Under the pieces are notes generated by a model. It saw only the letters and a program-made list of their open reading frames with translations, was not told where the DNA came from and searched no databases. Position numbers and translations under genes: made by a program. Shown in pieces: positions 51,369 through 62,981 of a stretch of DNA of 64,000 nt. The stretch's first letter is position 1; every line of letters begins with the position of its first letter. Origin of the DNA: Prorocentrum cordatum. Its lineage: Eukaryota > Sar > Dinophyceae > Prorocentrales > Prorocentraceae. Location: the NCBI GenBank assembly GCA_963575745.1, contig CAUYUJ010018893.1, positions 384,100-448,099 on the forward strand. Direction: 5' to 3'.

Positions 51369-53015
51369 ATTGCTCGCTTCGCTGGAGACATCCTCGAAAA
51401 CGTGCCCGTTCCGTTCGAGACATCCTCGAGACATCCTCGTATACTTGTTTCGCTTGAGGCATCCTCGGCGAATCGCTCGTTTCGCTTGAGACATCCTCAC
51501 AGAATCTCTCAATTCGCTTGAGACATCCTCGAGCGATTGCTGTTTTCGCATGAGACACCCTTAAGAAACGTATCGTTTCGCTTGAGATATCCTTCAGTGT
51601 ATGCTTGTTTCGCTTGAGGCATCCTCGAGTATATGCTTGTTTCGCTTGAGACATCCTCGACAAGCTTCTCTGATCGTTCGAGATATCCTCGAGTATATGC
51701 TTGTTTCGCTTGAGACATCCTCGACAAGCTTCTCGAATCGCTTGAAACATCCTCACAGAATTGCTGGTTTCGCTTGAGACATCCTCGAAACCTTGCTCGT
51801 GTCGTTTGAGTCTGTCTCCCAAAATTCCTGGTATCGCTTGACACATCCTCACAGAATTGCTGGTTTCGCTTGGGACATCCTTAAGAAACGTATCGTTTCG
51901 CTTGAGACATCCTTCAGTATATGCTTGTTTCGCTTGAGACATCCTCGAGTATGTGCTTGTTTCGCTTGAGACATCCTCGGCAAGCTTCTCGAATCGCGTG
52001 AGACATCCTCTCAGAATTGCTGGTTTCGCTTGAGACATCCTCGAAACATTGCTCGCTTCGTTTGAGTATGCCTCCCAAAATCCTTGGTATCGCTTGACAC
52101 ATCCTCACAGAATTTCTGTTTTCGCTTGAGACGTCCTTAAGAAACGTATCGTTTCGCTTGAGAAATCCTTCAGTATATGCTCATCTCGCTTGAGACATCC
52201 TCGAGTTTATGCTTGTTTCGTTTGAGACATCCTCGGCAAGCTTTTCGAATCGCTTGAGAGATCCTCACAGGATTGCTGGTTTCGCTTGAGACATCCTTGA
52301 ACATTGCTCGTTTCGTTTGAGTCTGCCTCCCAAAATTCGTGGTTTCGCTTGACACATCCTCACAGAATTGCTGTTTTCGCTTGAGACATCCTTAAGAAAC
52401 GTATCGTTTCGCTTGAGACATCCTTCAGTATATGCTTGCTACATCCTCGGGTATATGCTTGTTTCGCTTGAGACATCCTCGACAAGCTGCTCGATTGAGA
52501 CATCCTCGAGTATATGCTTGCTTCGCTTGAGACATCCTCGACAAGCTTCTCGAATCGCTTGAGACATCCTCGCAGAATTGCTGGTTTCGCTCGAGACATC
52601 CTCGAAACCTTGCTCGTTTCGTTTCAGTCTGCCTCCCAAAATTCTTGGTATCGCTTGACACATCCTCACAGGATTGTTGTTTTCGCTTGAGACACCCTCA
52701 AGAAACGTATCGTTTCGCTTGAGACATCCTTCAGTATATGCTTGTTTCGCTTGATACATCCTCGAGTATATGCTTTTTTCGCTTGAGACATCCTCGACAA
52801 GCTTCTCGAATCGCTCGGGACATCCTCGAGTATATGCTTGTTTCGCTTGAGACATCCTCGTCAAGCTTCTCGAATCGCTTGAGACATCCTCACAGAATTA
52901 CTGGTTTCGCTTGAGACATTCTTGAAACATTGCTCGTTTCGTTTGAGCCTGCCTCCCAAAATTCTTGGTTTCGCTTGAGACATCCTGAAAAGTGTGATCG
53001 CTTCGCTTGATGTTG
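51369..53015 (-). repeat. ~33-bp tandem array, block 9, with ~250-320-bp higher-order units
   Basis: About 50 units of TTTCGCTTGAGACATCCTC (plus strand) with fillers in fixed order. A marker filler GTTTGAGTCTGCCTCCCAAA occurs near 51806, 52058, 52314, 52620 and 52938, defining about five higher-order repeats. Minus-strand frames are open because units lack stops, but they shift frame from unit to unit. Confidence 0.97.
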
Positions 53016-53229
53016 CTATTTCAACATAACTTGATCTTGCTATCTCAACATAACGTTCCGAGGTGATAATGAAGTTTGGCCCCCGCGCCCCGCGCCCCCG
53101 ACCAAACTCTTATTGGTCGAAGATAAAAAACTCTAACGACTTAAGGGGGGGGTAACATTATTATCATGGGCATGGGGTTAGATTGAGCGACGCCAGCGAT
53201 GACACTGAATTCCCCAGACGCGACTTCTG
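53016..53229. other. 3' flank of the desaturase gene, with hairpin
   Basis: Contains a 24-bp tandem (CTTGATSTTGCTATYTCAAC) and a hairpin CGACCAA-ACTCTTA-TTGGTCG at about 53099-53119, downstream of the desaturase stop. A role in 3'-end formation is possible but unproven. Confidence 0.4.
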
Positions 53230-54708
53230 TCACCTGCCTGCGAGCAGGTAAAACACAAATTGAAACAACTCTCGAGCGGCGTCTACAATACTCGAAATGC
53301 CCACAGCCTTCGTCTGATCAGTGGCGTAGTGGGTGAGCTTAGTCGTCCATCTCCGACGCAACTGGGATCCGCCGACCAGCACGTCGCACCCGACGCCGAA
53401 CTCGGCGCAAGTGGTCTCCACGATCCTTGCGATCTTGGGCAAGTTCGCATAGGCCACGCCAGGGAACAACGTGTGTTCGAGATGATACGTCAGAGTTGAC
53501 GGATTGGCTCCTGCCATCCACGGCATTCCCCAGCACGCGGGATGGCTCTCCATGCCTCTCAGAGACACCGACGTCTCAGCGTTGTGCTTGCCCCAATCCT
53601 GGTTCACCTCTTCTTCGCCAACTTCGCGGTCCCACACGTGCTGTGCAAAAAAAAGCTCGGCATTGGATGCAACAAGGTGCTGCTTGAGAAACTGCGCGCA
53701 TGCGAAGCAGCACACTCCTCCCATGCCTTTCGCGAACAGCAGCAAGGATGCCCTGAGAAACGCGCATGACACGAGAATCCCCAACGTGCAAACCCCGATC
53801 TCGACCCAATGGGCTTGCGGTACCCAAGAGTGCGAGAGAAAGGCGACGCGCTCGATGACGGCCACGGCAGGCAACATGCAATCCGAAAACACGCCAGCCA
53901 AAATCCGGTACCATCGAAAACGCTGGAATGTGTTTACCGTCAGGTAGGTCTGGCGCCCGCCGATCCTCAACAGCCCGCCCATTGAACAGACCTTGTAGCA
54001 CTGGTCGTGCTCAAGCTCGGCACCGCGAACGTGGTGAACGGACTGGTGCTCGCACGGTCCACGCCCATCTGGGAACTCGAACTGCGCCGCAACGTGCGCT
54101 TCGTTCAGCATCTTGCGCGGGTTTTCGCTGGACTCCGGGACCGTCGCCAGGCCGATGCCAGGACTCCCAATCGCTGTCAGCAAGCGTCGCCAAAATGTCA
54201 CTGTCGGTGCGGGCCAGATCTGCATGTGGCCGAGGGCATGCGCCTGTCCGAATAGTCGCAATAACAGGAGCTGAATGGCGAGTGGAGCTGAAAGAAGTTG
54301 CCAAGTCGGTGTGGTAGCACTTGCACGGACTGACCAGCACAGCGCAAGCACAGCTGCTATCACATCCAGAAGGAACAAAACTTGCACGCTGCGAGGCCGC
54401 TTTGGTTCTCCGCTCAGTCTTTCTGCAACGCGACGTTGGAGCTCAATGAACATGGGGCCCATGGCGGGAGACTTGCCCTTGAGAGCGGCGACCTTGCAGC
54501 CTGCGACTTTGTCTAAGGCTGCCTGGCTGCGCAGATGGTACTGCTCGAACATCACTGTGCAGTCAGTCCCTGCAGCCAACATGATAATCGGGCCGCCAGG
54601 ATGAAATGGCGCAAAGCGGGACATGTCGTAAACGGCGCCATGTATCACTGTCCAGAAGTCACCAGCCGTGTTGTGACTTCCAACCTCCGATAACGCGACT
54701 TCTTTCAT
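53230..54708 (-). CDS. cytochrome b5-fused front-end fatty-acid desaturase
   Basis: 492 aa, one uninterrupted frame from ATG 54708. The N-terminal cytochrome b5 domain has HPGG at 36-39 and the second haem His at 58. The desaturase part has hydrophobic segments (about 109-126, 138-153, 302-327) and three His boxes: HALGH (157-161), HQSVHH (221-226) and HLEHT (409-413) in TYHLEHTLFPG. Members insert double bonds between an existing one and the carboxyl end of acyl chains (polyunsaturated fatty acids or sphingoid bases), in the ER membrane, with electrons from the b5 domain. The third box is atypical: front-end enzymes usually have QxxHH; here Gln is His and the last His is Thr, which may reduce or change activity. 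No intron, and a leader relic 9 nt upstream, suggest a retrocopy. Substrate position cannot be predicted. Confidence 0.87.
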   Translation of the reverse strand: MKEVALSEVGSHNTAGDFWTVIHGAVYDMSRFAPFHPGGPIIMLAAGTDCTVMFEQYHLRSQAALDKVAGCKVAALKGKSPAMGPMFIELQRRVAERLSGEPKRPRSVQVLFLLDVIAAVLALCWSVRASATTPTWQLLSAPLAIQLLLLRLFGQAHALGHMQIWPAPTVTFWRRLLTAIGSPGIGLATVPESSENPRKMLNEAHVAAQFEFPDGRGPCEHQSVHHVRGAELEHDQCYKVCSMGGLLRIGGRQTYLTVNTFQRFRWYRILAGVFSDCMLPAVAVIERVAFLSHSWVPQAHWVEIGVCTLGILVSCAFLRASLLLFAKGMGGVCCFACAQFLKQHLVASNAELFFAQHVWDREVGEEEVNQDWGKHNAETSVSLRGMESHPACWGMPWMAGANPSTLTYHLEHTLFPGVAYANLPKIARIVETTCAEFGVGCDVLVGGSQLRRRWTTKLTHYATDQTKAVGISSIVDAARELFQFVFYLLAGR

Positions 54709-54716
54709 CGCTTCGT

Positions 54717-54738
54717 ATGGAGCCAGCGCAGCTGCGGA
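54717..54738 (-). other. spliced-leader relic upstream of the desaturase
   Basis: The minus-strand 22-mer beginning TCCGCAGCTGCGCTGGCTC aligns without gaps to the leader with 14 of 22 matches (TCCG.AGC ... TGGCTC.A). It ends 9 nt before the ATG. Confidence 0.5.
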
Positions 54739-54739
54739 C

Positions 54740-55239
54740 TACTCGGCAGTCAACCCGTATCATCAGCCGCCCAACACCCAGGGCCCCACCACTATGCCAC
54801 GAGGAGTGTTAAAGATGACCCGACACAAGTCCACTGAACGTAAATACGTTTTTCGTCGGCGGGGAGGCGGAGGCGATCCGCACCAGCGTGTGGCCAACCG
54901 GGGGCACCACTGGGCAAATTGTCCTGCGCGCAAGAGACCCGGAGGGAGGAGAGGGCGGCCGCGCGGTTGGGCTCTCTCTCGGGGGCTCTCTTGTAGCTCT
55001 TGTAGCCCCGGGGCAGTCCGGCGTGGGCCTCAAGAGCCCGAGACAACGGGGACGCCCAAATCTGGCAGAAGCCTTGCGGACATCCGCATTTCCCAGCCAT
55101 CCTGTGGTGTTGGGTCCTCGTTTTGAAGAGACGGCGCCTCGCGTCTCCTCTCCTCTCTTCTCTTCTCCTCTCCTCTCCTCTCGTCCTCCTCCTCCTCCTC
55201 CTCCCGCTCCTCCCTCCTCCCATCCCTGCCTCTGCTCTC
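54740..55239. other. no recognisable gene
   Basis: Unique sequence upstream of the desaturase, with a short (TCTCC)n tract near 55145-55205. Frames on both strands lack motifs. Confidence 0.4.
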
Positions 55240-55935
55240 CGCATCAATACAGCGCTTCGTGGCATCATAGGGAGCTCCACCCCAGTGCTACCGCTTGCAT
55301 GCGTCCCCCCGCCCAACAAAGCTTGTCGTGGCCCCATCGGGAGCCCCACCAACGGCCCCAGTGCTACCGCCCGCATGCGTGCCCCACAACTAGTACAGCG
55401 TTTCGTGGCCCCAGAGGGAGCTGCCTTTAAGGTCACAGCGCTACCGCCCGAATGATGCGTCTCCCCCCGCCCAATACAGCGCTTCGTAGCCCCATAGGGG
55501 GCTCCACCCCCCAACACAACACAGCGTTTCGTGGCCCCATAGGGAGCTCCACCGAAGGCCCAGTGGAACCGTCCGCATGCGTCTCCCCAACCCAGTACAA
55601 CGTTGTGTGGCCCCGAAGGGAGCTCCACCGAAGGCTTCAATGGCAGCGTCCACGTGCGATTCCACACCCAGTACAGCGTTTCGTGGCCCCACAGGTAGCT
55701 CCACCGAAGGCCACAATGGCAAAGTCCACATGCGGTTCCCCCACCCAGAATAGCATTTCGTGGCCCATAGGGATCTCCACCGAAGGCCTCGGTGGCAAAC
55801 TTTGCATGCGTCTCCACGACCCAGTACAACTTTTCGTGGCCCATAGGGAGATCCACCGAAGGCCCCAGTGGCAAAGGTAGCATGCGTCTCTCCCACCCAG
55901 TGCAGCGTTTCGTGGCCCATAGGAAACTCCACCGA
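55240..55935 (+). repeat. ~75-bp tandem array, about ten units
   Basis: Unit: CAGTACAGCGTTTCGTGGCC, CCATAGGGAGCTCCACCGAA, GGCCCCAGTGGCAAAG, and CCGCATGCGTCTCCCCC. Spacing is mostly 66-80 bp with one short unit. The minus strand reads a ~25-residue repeat (GHETLYWVGETHA...), but units are not a consistent multiple of three. Confidence 0.93.
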
Positions 55936-56247
55936 AGACGATACCCCTAACTGCGGTACTCACCGCTGCATATGATTAGGTCCTTCGCCAGGCTGATTTT
56001 GGTCTTGGGCGATCTTCTGCCGTCCTTAGCAGATATCGGGCATATTGGGAGCTTTCTTGGCGCCAACTTGGGGCCGTCCACGGCCGTCGTCACCCATCTC
56101 GGAACTGAAATGGTCACCCAAAGGACCGGAGACGGGCCCAAAACTCTGGGGGCTCAATTTGGTTACTGGTGTGTGTGTGTGTGTGCGAGAGAGAACATTG
56201 AAAGTAGGCCGCCCCTGAGCCGGGGGGGGGCGATACCACTTGCGTCA
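55936..56247. other. no recognisable gene
   Basis: Unique sequence containing a short (GT)n at 56168-56184. No supported frame. Confidence 0.4.
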
Positions 56248-56485
56248 TATAGACTAGCCGGCCGCTCTGCGGTTGATCGGGAGTTTCTGTATATAGAAGA
56301 AGGTGCGTGCGCCTGTTGGCGAGGGTGAGGATGAGGTTCCTCCTCCTCCTCCTCCTCCTCCTCCTCCTCCTCCTCCTCCATCCTTCTCTTGCCTCCGTCT
56401 GTCCTCCTCCACCCCACAGCTCCATCATCTTCTCCTCCTCCTCCTCCTCCTCCTCCTCCTCCTCCTCCTCCTCATTCCTCCTCTG
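56248..56485 (+). repeat. minisatellite-locus leader with CTC tracts (copy of 27323-27600)
   Basis: Same leader (ACTAGCCGGCCGCTCTGCGG and onward) and two CTC tracts as at 27323, with fewer trinucleotide units. Confidence 0.9.
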
Positions 56486-57395
56486 GGCACCTCCCCCGGG
56501 GCGCGGATCCACCGGATCTGTCCGGATCTGTCCGGAAACGGTGCCGGAGGCCGCTCTGGGCTCCTCTGGGCACCTCCCCCGGGGCCGGTTTTGTGAGGAT
56601 GTCTCAAGCGAGGGCGCCGGTTTGGGATTCGTCGGCGGATCCAGCGGATCTGTCCGGAAACGGTGCCGGAGGCCGCTCTGGGCTCCTCTGGGCACCTCCC
56701 CCGGGGCCGGTTTTGTGAGGATGTCTCAAGCGAGGGCGCCGGTTTGGGATTCGTCGGCGGATCCAGCGGATCTGTCCGGAAACGGTGCCGGAGGCCGCTC
56801 TGGGCTCCTCTGGGCACCTCCCCCGGGGCCGGTTTTGTGAGGATGTCTCAAGCGAGAGCGCCGGTTCGGGATTCGTCGGCGGATCCACCGGATCCACCGG
56901 ATCTGTCCGGAAACGGTGCCGGAGGCCGCTCTGGGCTCCTCTGGGCACCTCCCCCGGGGCCGGTTTTGTGAGGATGTCTCAAGCGAGGGCGCCGGTTTGG
57001 GATTCGTCGGATCACCGGATCCACCGGATCTGTCCGGAAACGGTGCCGGAGGCCGCTCTGGGCTCCTCTGGGCACCTCCCCCGGGGCCGGTTTTGTGAGG
57101 ATGTCTCAAGCGAGGGCGCCGGTTTGGGATTCGTCGGCGGATCCACCGGATCCACGGGATCTGTCCGGAAACGGTGCCGGAGGCCGCTCTGGGCTCCTCT
57201 GGGCACCTCCCCCGGGGCCGGTTTTGTGAGGATGTCTCGAGCGAGGGCGCCGGTTTGGGATTCGTCGGCGGATCCGCCGGATCCACCGGATCTGTCCGGA
57301 AACGGTGCCGGAGGCCGCTCTGGGCTCCTCTGGGCACCTTCCCCGGGGCCGGTTTTAAGCGAGGGCGCCGGTTTGGGATTCGTCGTCGGAGATCT
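56485..57395 (+). repeat. ~120-135-bp minisatellite, second locus, about 7 units
   Basis: Units are the same as at 27600-28990, including TTTTGTGAGGATGTCTCAAG and the GGATCCACC expansion. The last unit is shortened (GAGGATGTCTC lost) and runs into an ACT microsatellite. Confidence 0.95.
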
Positions 57396-57406
57396 GGGGC
57401 ACGGCG

Positions 57407-57494
<88 letters not shown>
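57396..57494 (+). repeat. (ACT)n microsatellite up to the gap
   Basis: About 90 bp of pure ACT ending at the N run. Confidence 0.97.
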
Positions 57495-57594
57495 NNNNNN
57501 NNNNNNNNNNNNNNNNNNNNNNNNNNNNNNNNNNNNNNNNNNNNNNNNNNNNNNNNNNNNNNNNNNNNNNNNNNNNNNNNNNNNNNNNNNNNNN
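57495..57594. other. assembly gap, 100 N
   Basis: Exactly 100 N between an ACT tract and a GGA tract. True length unknown. Confidence 0.99.
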
Positions 57595-57685
57595 AGGCGG
57601 AGGAGGAGGAGGAGGAGGAGGAGGAGGAGGAGGGGGAGGAGAAGGAGGAGGAGGAGGAGAAGGAGGAGGAGGAGGAGGAGGCTTG
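57595..57685 (+). repeat. (GGA)n microsatellite after the gap
   Basis: About 90 bp of GGA with AAG and GGG interruptions. Confidence 0.95.
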
Positions 57686-58310
57686 GGTAGGCTCGCCGGG
57701 TCGGACGAGGAGGTCAGGGGAAACGATAGGGGGGATAGGCTCAGAAGTGGTCTGGTTTTTGGGCGTTTTCGTAAGTTTCAATTTGTTTTCCCGCCTCGGT
57801 ATGCTCTCCAGCGGCTGCGCCTCGCCGAGAGGTGTCCAGGGGGGCCCAGATCGTCTCGAACGGCCGCCTGAGGCCAGAGTCATGACCCTCAGTCCCGCAG
57901 GGTATATGCTGTATGGACCCCCCCCGATTGCCCATCGATCGCAGACAAAAAGAAGGGCCTGACAATTGGCCCACCCCGTCAAGTAGCCTGCGGTTTCGCT
58001 GTCGGGGGCCTCTTTCCGAGCTATCGGCGACATGTCGCAGATTCTAGGTCGATGTTTCACCCCCTGAGCCGGTCCCCCCCTGACGTTCCCCTTCAAAGGG
58101 GGTGGGTAGGGGAAACCGGGGAGGGGGGGGGGTACGGAGTCTGCTACACACAGCTGGTTTCGACCCCAGCATGTGGCGCCTTTCTCGATGCATGGGCGCC
58201 GCCAGCGCTGATCTGGTCTTTTGTTCTTATTCAATCGCTTCGCTCATTCCGCCGGCCCATATTGTATGATCGCTACTGCTTCGCCGTGGGCTCGGGGCCA
58301 TTGTGGCGCC
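57686..58310. other. no recognisable gene; dispersed-repeat fragment
   Basis: About 57780-57880 resembles the reverse complement of 26500-26600. The rest is unique with G and C homopolymer runs. No supported frame. Confidence 0.4.
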
Positions 58311-59150
<840 letters not shown>

Positions 59151-59214
59151 GCGGAGGAGGAAGCCTCTCGTTGGCATCTTGTGTTGCTCTTGGAGCCAAA
59201 CAGGGTCGTCGTCG

Positions 59215-60450
59215 AGATGCTTCTTTGGGAGGCCTCTTGGGGTCTTTTGAGAAGCCGTTCGGGGGCGCCTTGGAGGCATGTTTGAAGCCTTCTGGGGCCT
59301 CTTGGGGCCTCTTTTGGGCCTCCTGGGGGCCTCCCGGGGCCTCTTGGGGGCCTCTTGGCGGCATTTTGGGGCCTCTTGAGGGCCTCTCGGGGCCTCCTGG
59401 GGCCCTCTTGGGGCGGAAGGCTCGAGTTTTCGGTTCGTGGTTCCCCTCTTGGGCCCGTCTTGGGGCCGTCTTGGGGCTCTCTTGGGCCGTCTTGGGCGCC
59501 TCTTGGGCCGTCTCGGGGCCCTCGTGGGGCCCTCTTGGAAGCCTCTTGGCCCGTCTTGGGGCGCTCTTGGGGGCCTCTTGAGCCGTCTTGGAGCATCGGA
59601 AAGCCGAAAAGGCGACAAGGCCAAAATCTTTCCCAAACCATCGTAGAACTATTCATTTTGGCCTCTCGGGGCCTTCTTGTGAGGCCTCTTGGAGGCCACT
59701 TGGAGACCTCTTGGGCCGTCTTGGGGTCATCTTCGGCGTCTTGGAGCCCTCTTTGGGCGTCTCGGGGGCCTCTTGGGCAGTCTTGGGGGCCTCTCGGGGC
59801 CCTCTTGGCGCGCTCTGGGGGCCTGAAAGGCTGCGCCCAGGAGGAGAACCATCTCTGAGTCGGACCGCCCGGGACCTTGCCGGGACCTTGCCGGGGTACG
59901 TTTCGTCTGGGGACCCTCAGGGGCCGCCCCGCGCGCGCGAACTAGAAATATTGTTAACCAGTTACCGGAGATCTTAGCACGCCTCTGGCCCGTTGGGCCA
60001 GCGAATTTCAGTGGGTTGCGCCATTCCGCCGACTCCCCAGAAGGAGCGAGTGCTTGCGACGATCTTGGAAGTTGTCAGGGGGGTGAGGAGCTTCTTCGAT
60101 GCATTTGAGGGGCTCCTGTGATCCTCATGGGTCTCTTGTAGGGCTCTTCGGGACATCTGGGGCGTTTTTTGGTCCTTTTCGGGGCCTCCCGTTGGTGCCT
60201 CTTCGGGCCTCTTGTGGGCGCCTCGGTGGCGTCGGGGGGGCTATTGGGGCCATCTTGGGGAGAAAGGCTCGAAATGTTAGTTAGTATCCCCCTCCTTGGG
60301 CCACTCTTAGGGCCCTCTTGGGGCTCTCTTGGGCTGTCTAGGGGCCTCTGCGGCCGTCTTGGGGCCTTTTTAGGCCGTCATGGGGTCTATTAGGGCCCTA
60401 TTGGCCGTCTTGGAACGGTCTTGGGAATCCCTTGGGCCGCATTTGACGGT
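59215..60450 (+). repeat. degenerate CTTGGGGCC-type repeat field
   Basis: Short units such as CCTCTTGGGGCC, CCGTCTTGGGG and CTCTCTTGGGCCGT fill 59215-59835 and 60120-60450. A larger segment (GAAAGGCTCGARWTKTT..., then the short units, then a less repetitive end) appears twice, near 59420-59660 and 60265-60480. Between them, 59836-60119 is unique. Plus frames read LGRLGA/LGASW and minus frames PRRPKRAP repeats, with rotating frames. Confidence 0.85.
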
Positions 60451-61119
60451 GTCGGGAAGATGAAGGCGAGTATGCTAAACATTTGCATTTCCTTTCTGGG
60501 GATGAGACGATTTTCGCTTTGTGGGTCCTCTCGACGGTCCTCTGGGAGGCGCTAATTACCTCGGGCGATCTTGACGCTTTATTGGAGTGTTTTGGCGCTG
60601 TTTGGGCGCTCTCTGTTTTGGACCTCGTGGCCGTCTTGGGGTTCTGGACGGAGGCGCAGAGGATGCGTTTGGGAGCTCGCCCCCCCCCTTAAACGGCATT
60701 TTGGACCCCAGGGGAGGGGGAAAGGTGGAGGGGGACAGCCAAACGTCTCACACGCCTGCTTCACCCCCAGCAAGCGGGGGTCGGCGGAGGAGATGCCGAG
60801 CGTTGACACATGTGTGAGACTTGTACTATGCTCGCGTCGGCACATCTCAAACATACTTGTAGTGTACGCTCGTCGGCCACGTAAGGGCGACGCGCGCGTT
60901 CGAAAACCTTATAGTATAATAAGCTCCATGGCGGGCGCTTTCTGGTCATCCCGTTCGGGAAACGATCTGCTACACGATCTGCTACAAGATTCTGTGCAAG
61001 ATGTTCGGGTCGTACGTGCGTCTCTCACAGAGGTACATGGTACTGGTGTGTCCTCGTGCGTCCGATTCCAAGCGCTCCGCTTCTGTGCTTGCCATCGTTG
61101 GCGCCACCGCGCTGTTGCA
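60451..61119. other. no recognisable gene; small inverted repeat
   Basis: Contains GTCTCACACG near 60749 and its inverted partner TGTGTGAGAC near 60810, plus C runs. Open frames lack motifs. Confidence 0.4.
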
Positions 61120-61217
61120 GAGCAGCCTCCCGCCGGCGCCCCGTCAAGGTGGCCTCGACGGTGCGCGTCACGGAGAGCTCTGGCGAGGAGCTGCTGCCTT
61201 TCCGCGCGTGCACTCCG
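61120..61217 (+). CDS. possible exon with consensus donor
   Basis: The plus frame reads RAASRRRPVKVASTVRVTES followed by SGEELLPFRACTP and ends at CCG|GTAAGG (donor at 61218). A CAG at about 61116-61121 could be the acceptor. The peptide is protein-like but unrecognised. Confidence 0.3.
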
Positions 61218-61414
61218 GTAAGGGATCGGCGGCGTGGGAGCATCCGAGGCGGGGATTTATACATGACCACCGCCTGGGGGATCGATCTTCGGGGGCCTCG
61301 GCAGGCGGTGGACATGGATATAGTCGGGCCCCCTGGGGCCAACGTGCACACACGCCCGCTGGGGTCCGAGGACGTCGGTTCCGCAGGCGTCGGCCCCGGG
61401 GCTTCGCAGACGCC

Positions 61415-61510
61415 CTCGCGCCTTCTGAGAAGTCTTCCTGGTGTCTTCGGGAAAGGTTCAGAAAACTTCTCCGAAGGCCAGAGACCTTCCGCGCGGAGCG
61501 CCAAAAGTTT
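61415..61510. mobile_element. partial foldback element, family 3
   Basis: The end CCGCGCGGAGCGCCAAAAG at about 61491-61509 equals the right terminus of the element at 13381-13520. The left part is diverged or missing. Confidence 0.5.
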
Positions 61511-62009
61511 ATGTTTATGCAGTTTTTTTTCTGTAGGGAAGGCACGCCCCTTCTCACTCCCCCCCGGCTTCGCCGCCAGAAGGAGGGTTCTCCACGCAAA
61601 ACACCACGGGTGACAACCGCATCGCGTATCAAAAGGCCACTAGACAAACGGGGAACAAGGCACAAGCCGACCAGCGACATGCAACCTCATGCTATGGCCC
61701 GTGGCCTGAGAAACAACAAGCATCTAGTGAAGGAGGGCACAGGAGGTTCAAGAGCACGCGCAATACGGAATGGGGTCTCCGAAAGGAGCGCCTGGTTCTG
61801 ACGTAAGGTATGGGGTCTCCGCAGGGTAACAGAGCATGTCATAACGTAATGTCTCAGGCATTATCAGGGCAGCCATTCCACATTGCATAGCTCACCGGAC
61901 CAGGCACGCAGACGACGGTGGGTGCTGCCTACAGGCCAGTGGGGGGAGCGTGCAGACGAGGTGGTGGAGAGCTGACACTGTACCCGAGCGAGGCGGAGGT
62001 CAGGCGATC
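61511..62009. other. no recognisable gene
   Basis: Unique sequence. The phrase ATGGGGTCTCCG occurs twice near 61770 and 61810. No supported frame. Confidence 0.4.
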
Positions 62010-62183
62010 GCAAATATGGATCAAGGGGGCGTGGGTTAGCGACGGGTCCCGTTTCCATGGGAGATCGCGGATTCCCGCCGCCGAATTAGGCGGCACCAGC
62101 CGCATTTTGGGGAGGGCACCTTCCCCGATTCATGGATTTGGCGACCCGCGCGCCAAATGCATGGATCGCTAATCCATGTTTGC
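62010..62183 (+). mobile_element. MITE-like element, family 2 (copy 2)
   Basis: Left end GCAAATATGGATC and right end reverse complement GCAAACATGGATT. Aligns end to end with 9070-9244. Confidence 0.7.
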
Positions 62184-62792
62184 GCGCCCCCGAGAGTAGG
62201 CTTCGAGTAGGAGATCGACTACATAGTCACTTGACCCCAGGATTGCTGTTTCCGTTGAGTCTCCGAATCATGCGTATCATGATCGCAGAACAACGAACGT
62301 TAAACGTAGTTCCGTACATTCGACGAACATTTTTTTCAGGATGAATCAATGCAGTAGTCGATCTCCTACTCGACGGCTCGCATTGGCGCGGCGCCGACGT
62401 CTAGCGCCGCCAGTGGCACTGGAAGCGGCCGACATCGAGCGGTCTGCGCTGCTGGGAGGTCGCGATCGCTCGAGAAGGCTGAGCGATCTGCACAGGTCTC
62501 AGGCCAGTGCGCAGGTCGGCACGACACGGACCTGCCGCACGAGTCGGACTCGGGATAGGAGGCCTCGGAGTGGGGTCGGAGGAAAGTTGCTGCAATGGGG
62601 GTCTCGGCCCCGAGAGCGCGGCGGATGCATCGCCGACCGCAGATCTTGGGCCTGGACGGGCGGACCCCTCGAGTGTGGGCTCCGAAGGCGGGCCTACTAG
62701 ATCGAAGAGGACCTCGAGCCCGTCGGCTGCAGGGCCTGCTGCAGTGACAACGGGAGCCCCATCTCTGCGAAACACCTGCGGATGCATACACT
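62184..62792. other. no recognisable gene
   Basis: Unique GC-rich sequence with competing short frames on both strands and no motif. Confidence 0.4.
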
Positions 62793-62943
62793 CTTCGGAG
62801 CTCCGCACGGATGGCTTGGATCGGCGCTGGGCCGCCCGGGCGGCACTTCTGGCGCAGCCCGTGACGTGGCGCGCTCCGCGCTCCGCGCGCCAGGGGGGGG
62901 GGACCCAGCGCCGATCCGAGAGAGCCGAGCAGAGCTCCAGAAG
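62793..62943. mobile_element. foldback element related to family 3
   Basis: The left ~40 bp (CTTCGGAGCTCCGCACGG ... GGATCGGCGCTGGG) is inversely complementary to the right end (CCCAGCGCCGATCC ... AGAGCTCCAGAAG), with mismatches. The core also contains GCGCGCTCCGCGC palindromes. About 151 bp. Confidence 0.6.
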
Positions 62944-62981
62944 TCTGCGCTCGTGCATGGTGTTCTTCCTCTACACCTCAG

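Noticed and set aside
51244-52864. MSQAK/GCLKR/DVSSE repeat protein encoded by the arrays
   Set aside because: Frames are open only because units lack stops; unit length varies between 32 and 34 bp and rotates the frame every unit, so no frame is conserved.
51369-53015. CRISPR array
   Set aside because: Regular 19-bp repeats with fillers look superficially similar, but fillers are only about 12-16 bp, recur many times in fixed order, and the genome is eukaryotic with no cas genes.
59170-59215. Leader relic (TGTTTGGCTCCAAG on the minus strand)
   Set aside because: Short, with an inserted base, and not next to a supported gene; chance match is likely.
59640-59670. Leader relic on the plus strand (CGTAG...CATTTTGGCCTC)
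   Set aside because: Needs a 6-7 nt gap and lacks the CTCAAG end; no gene follows.
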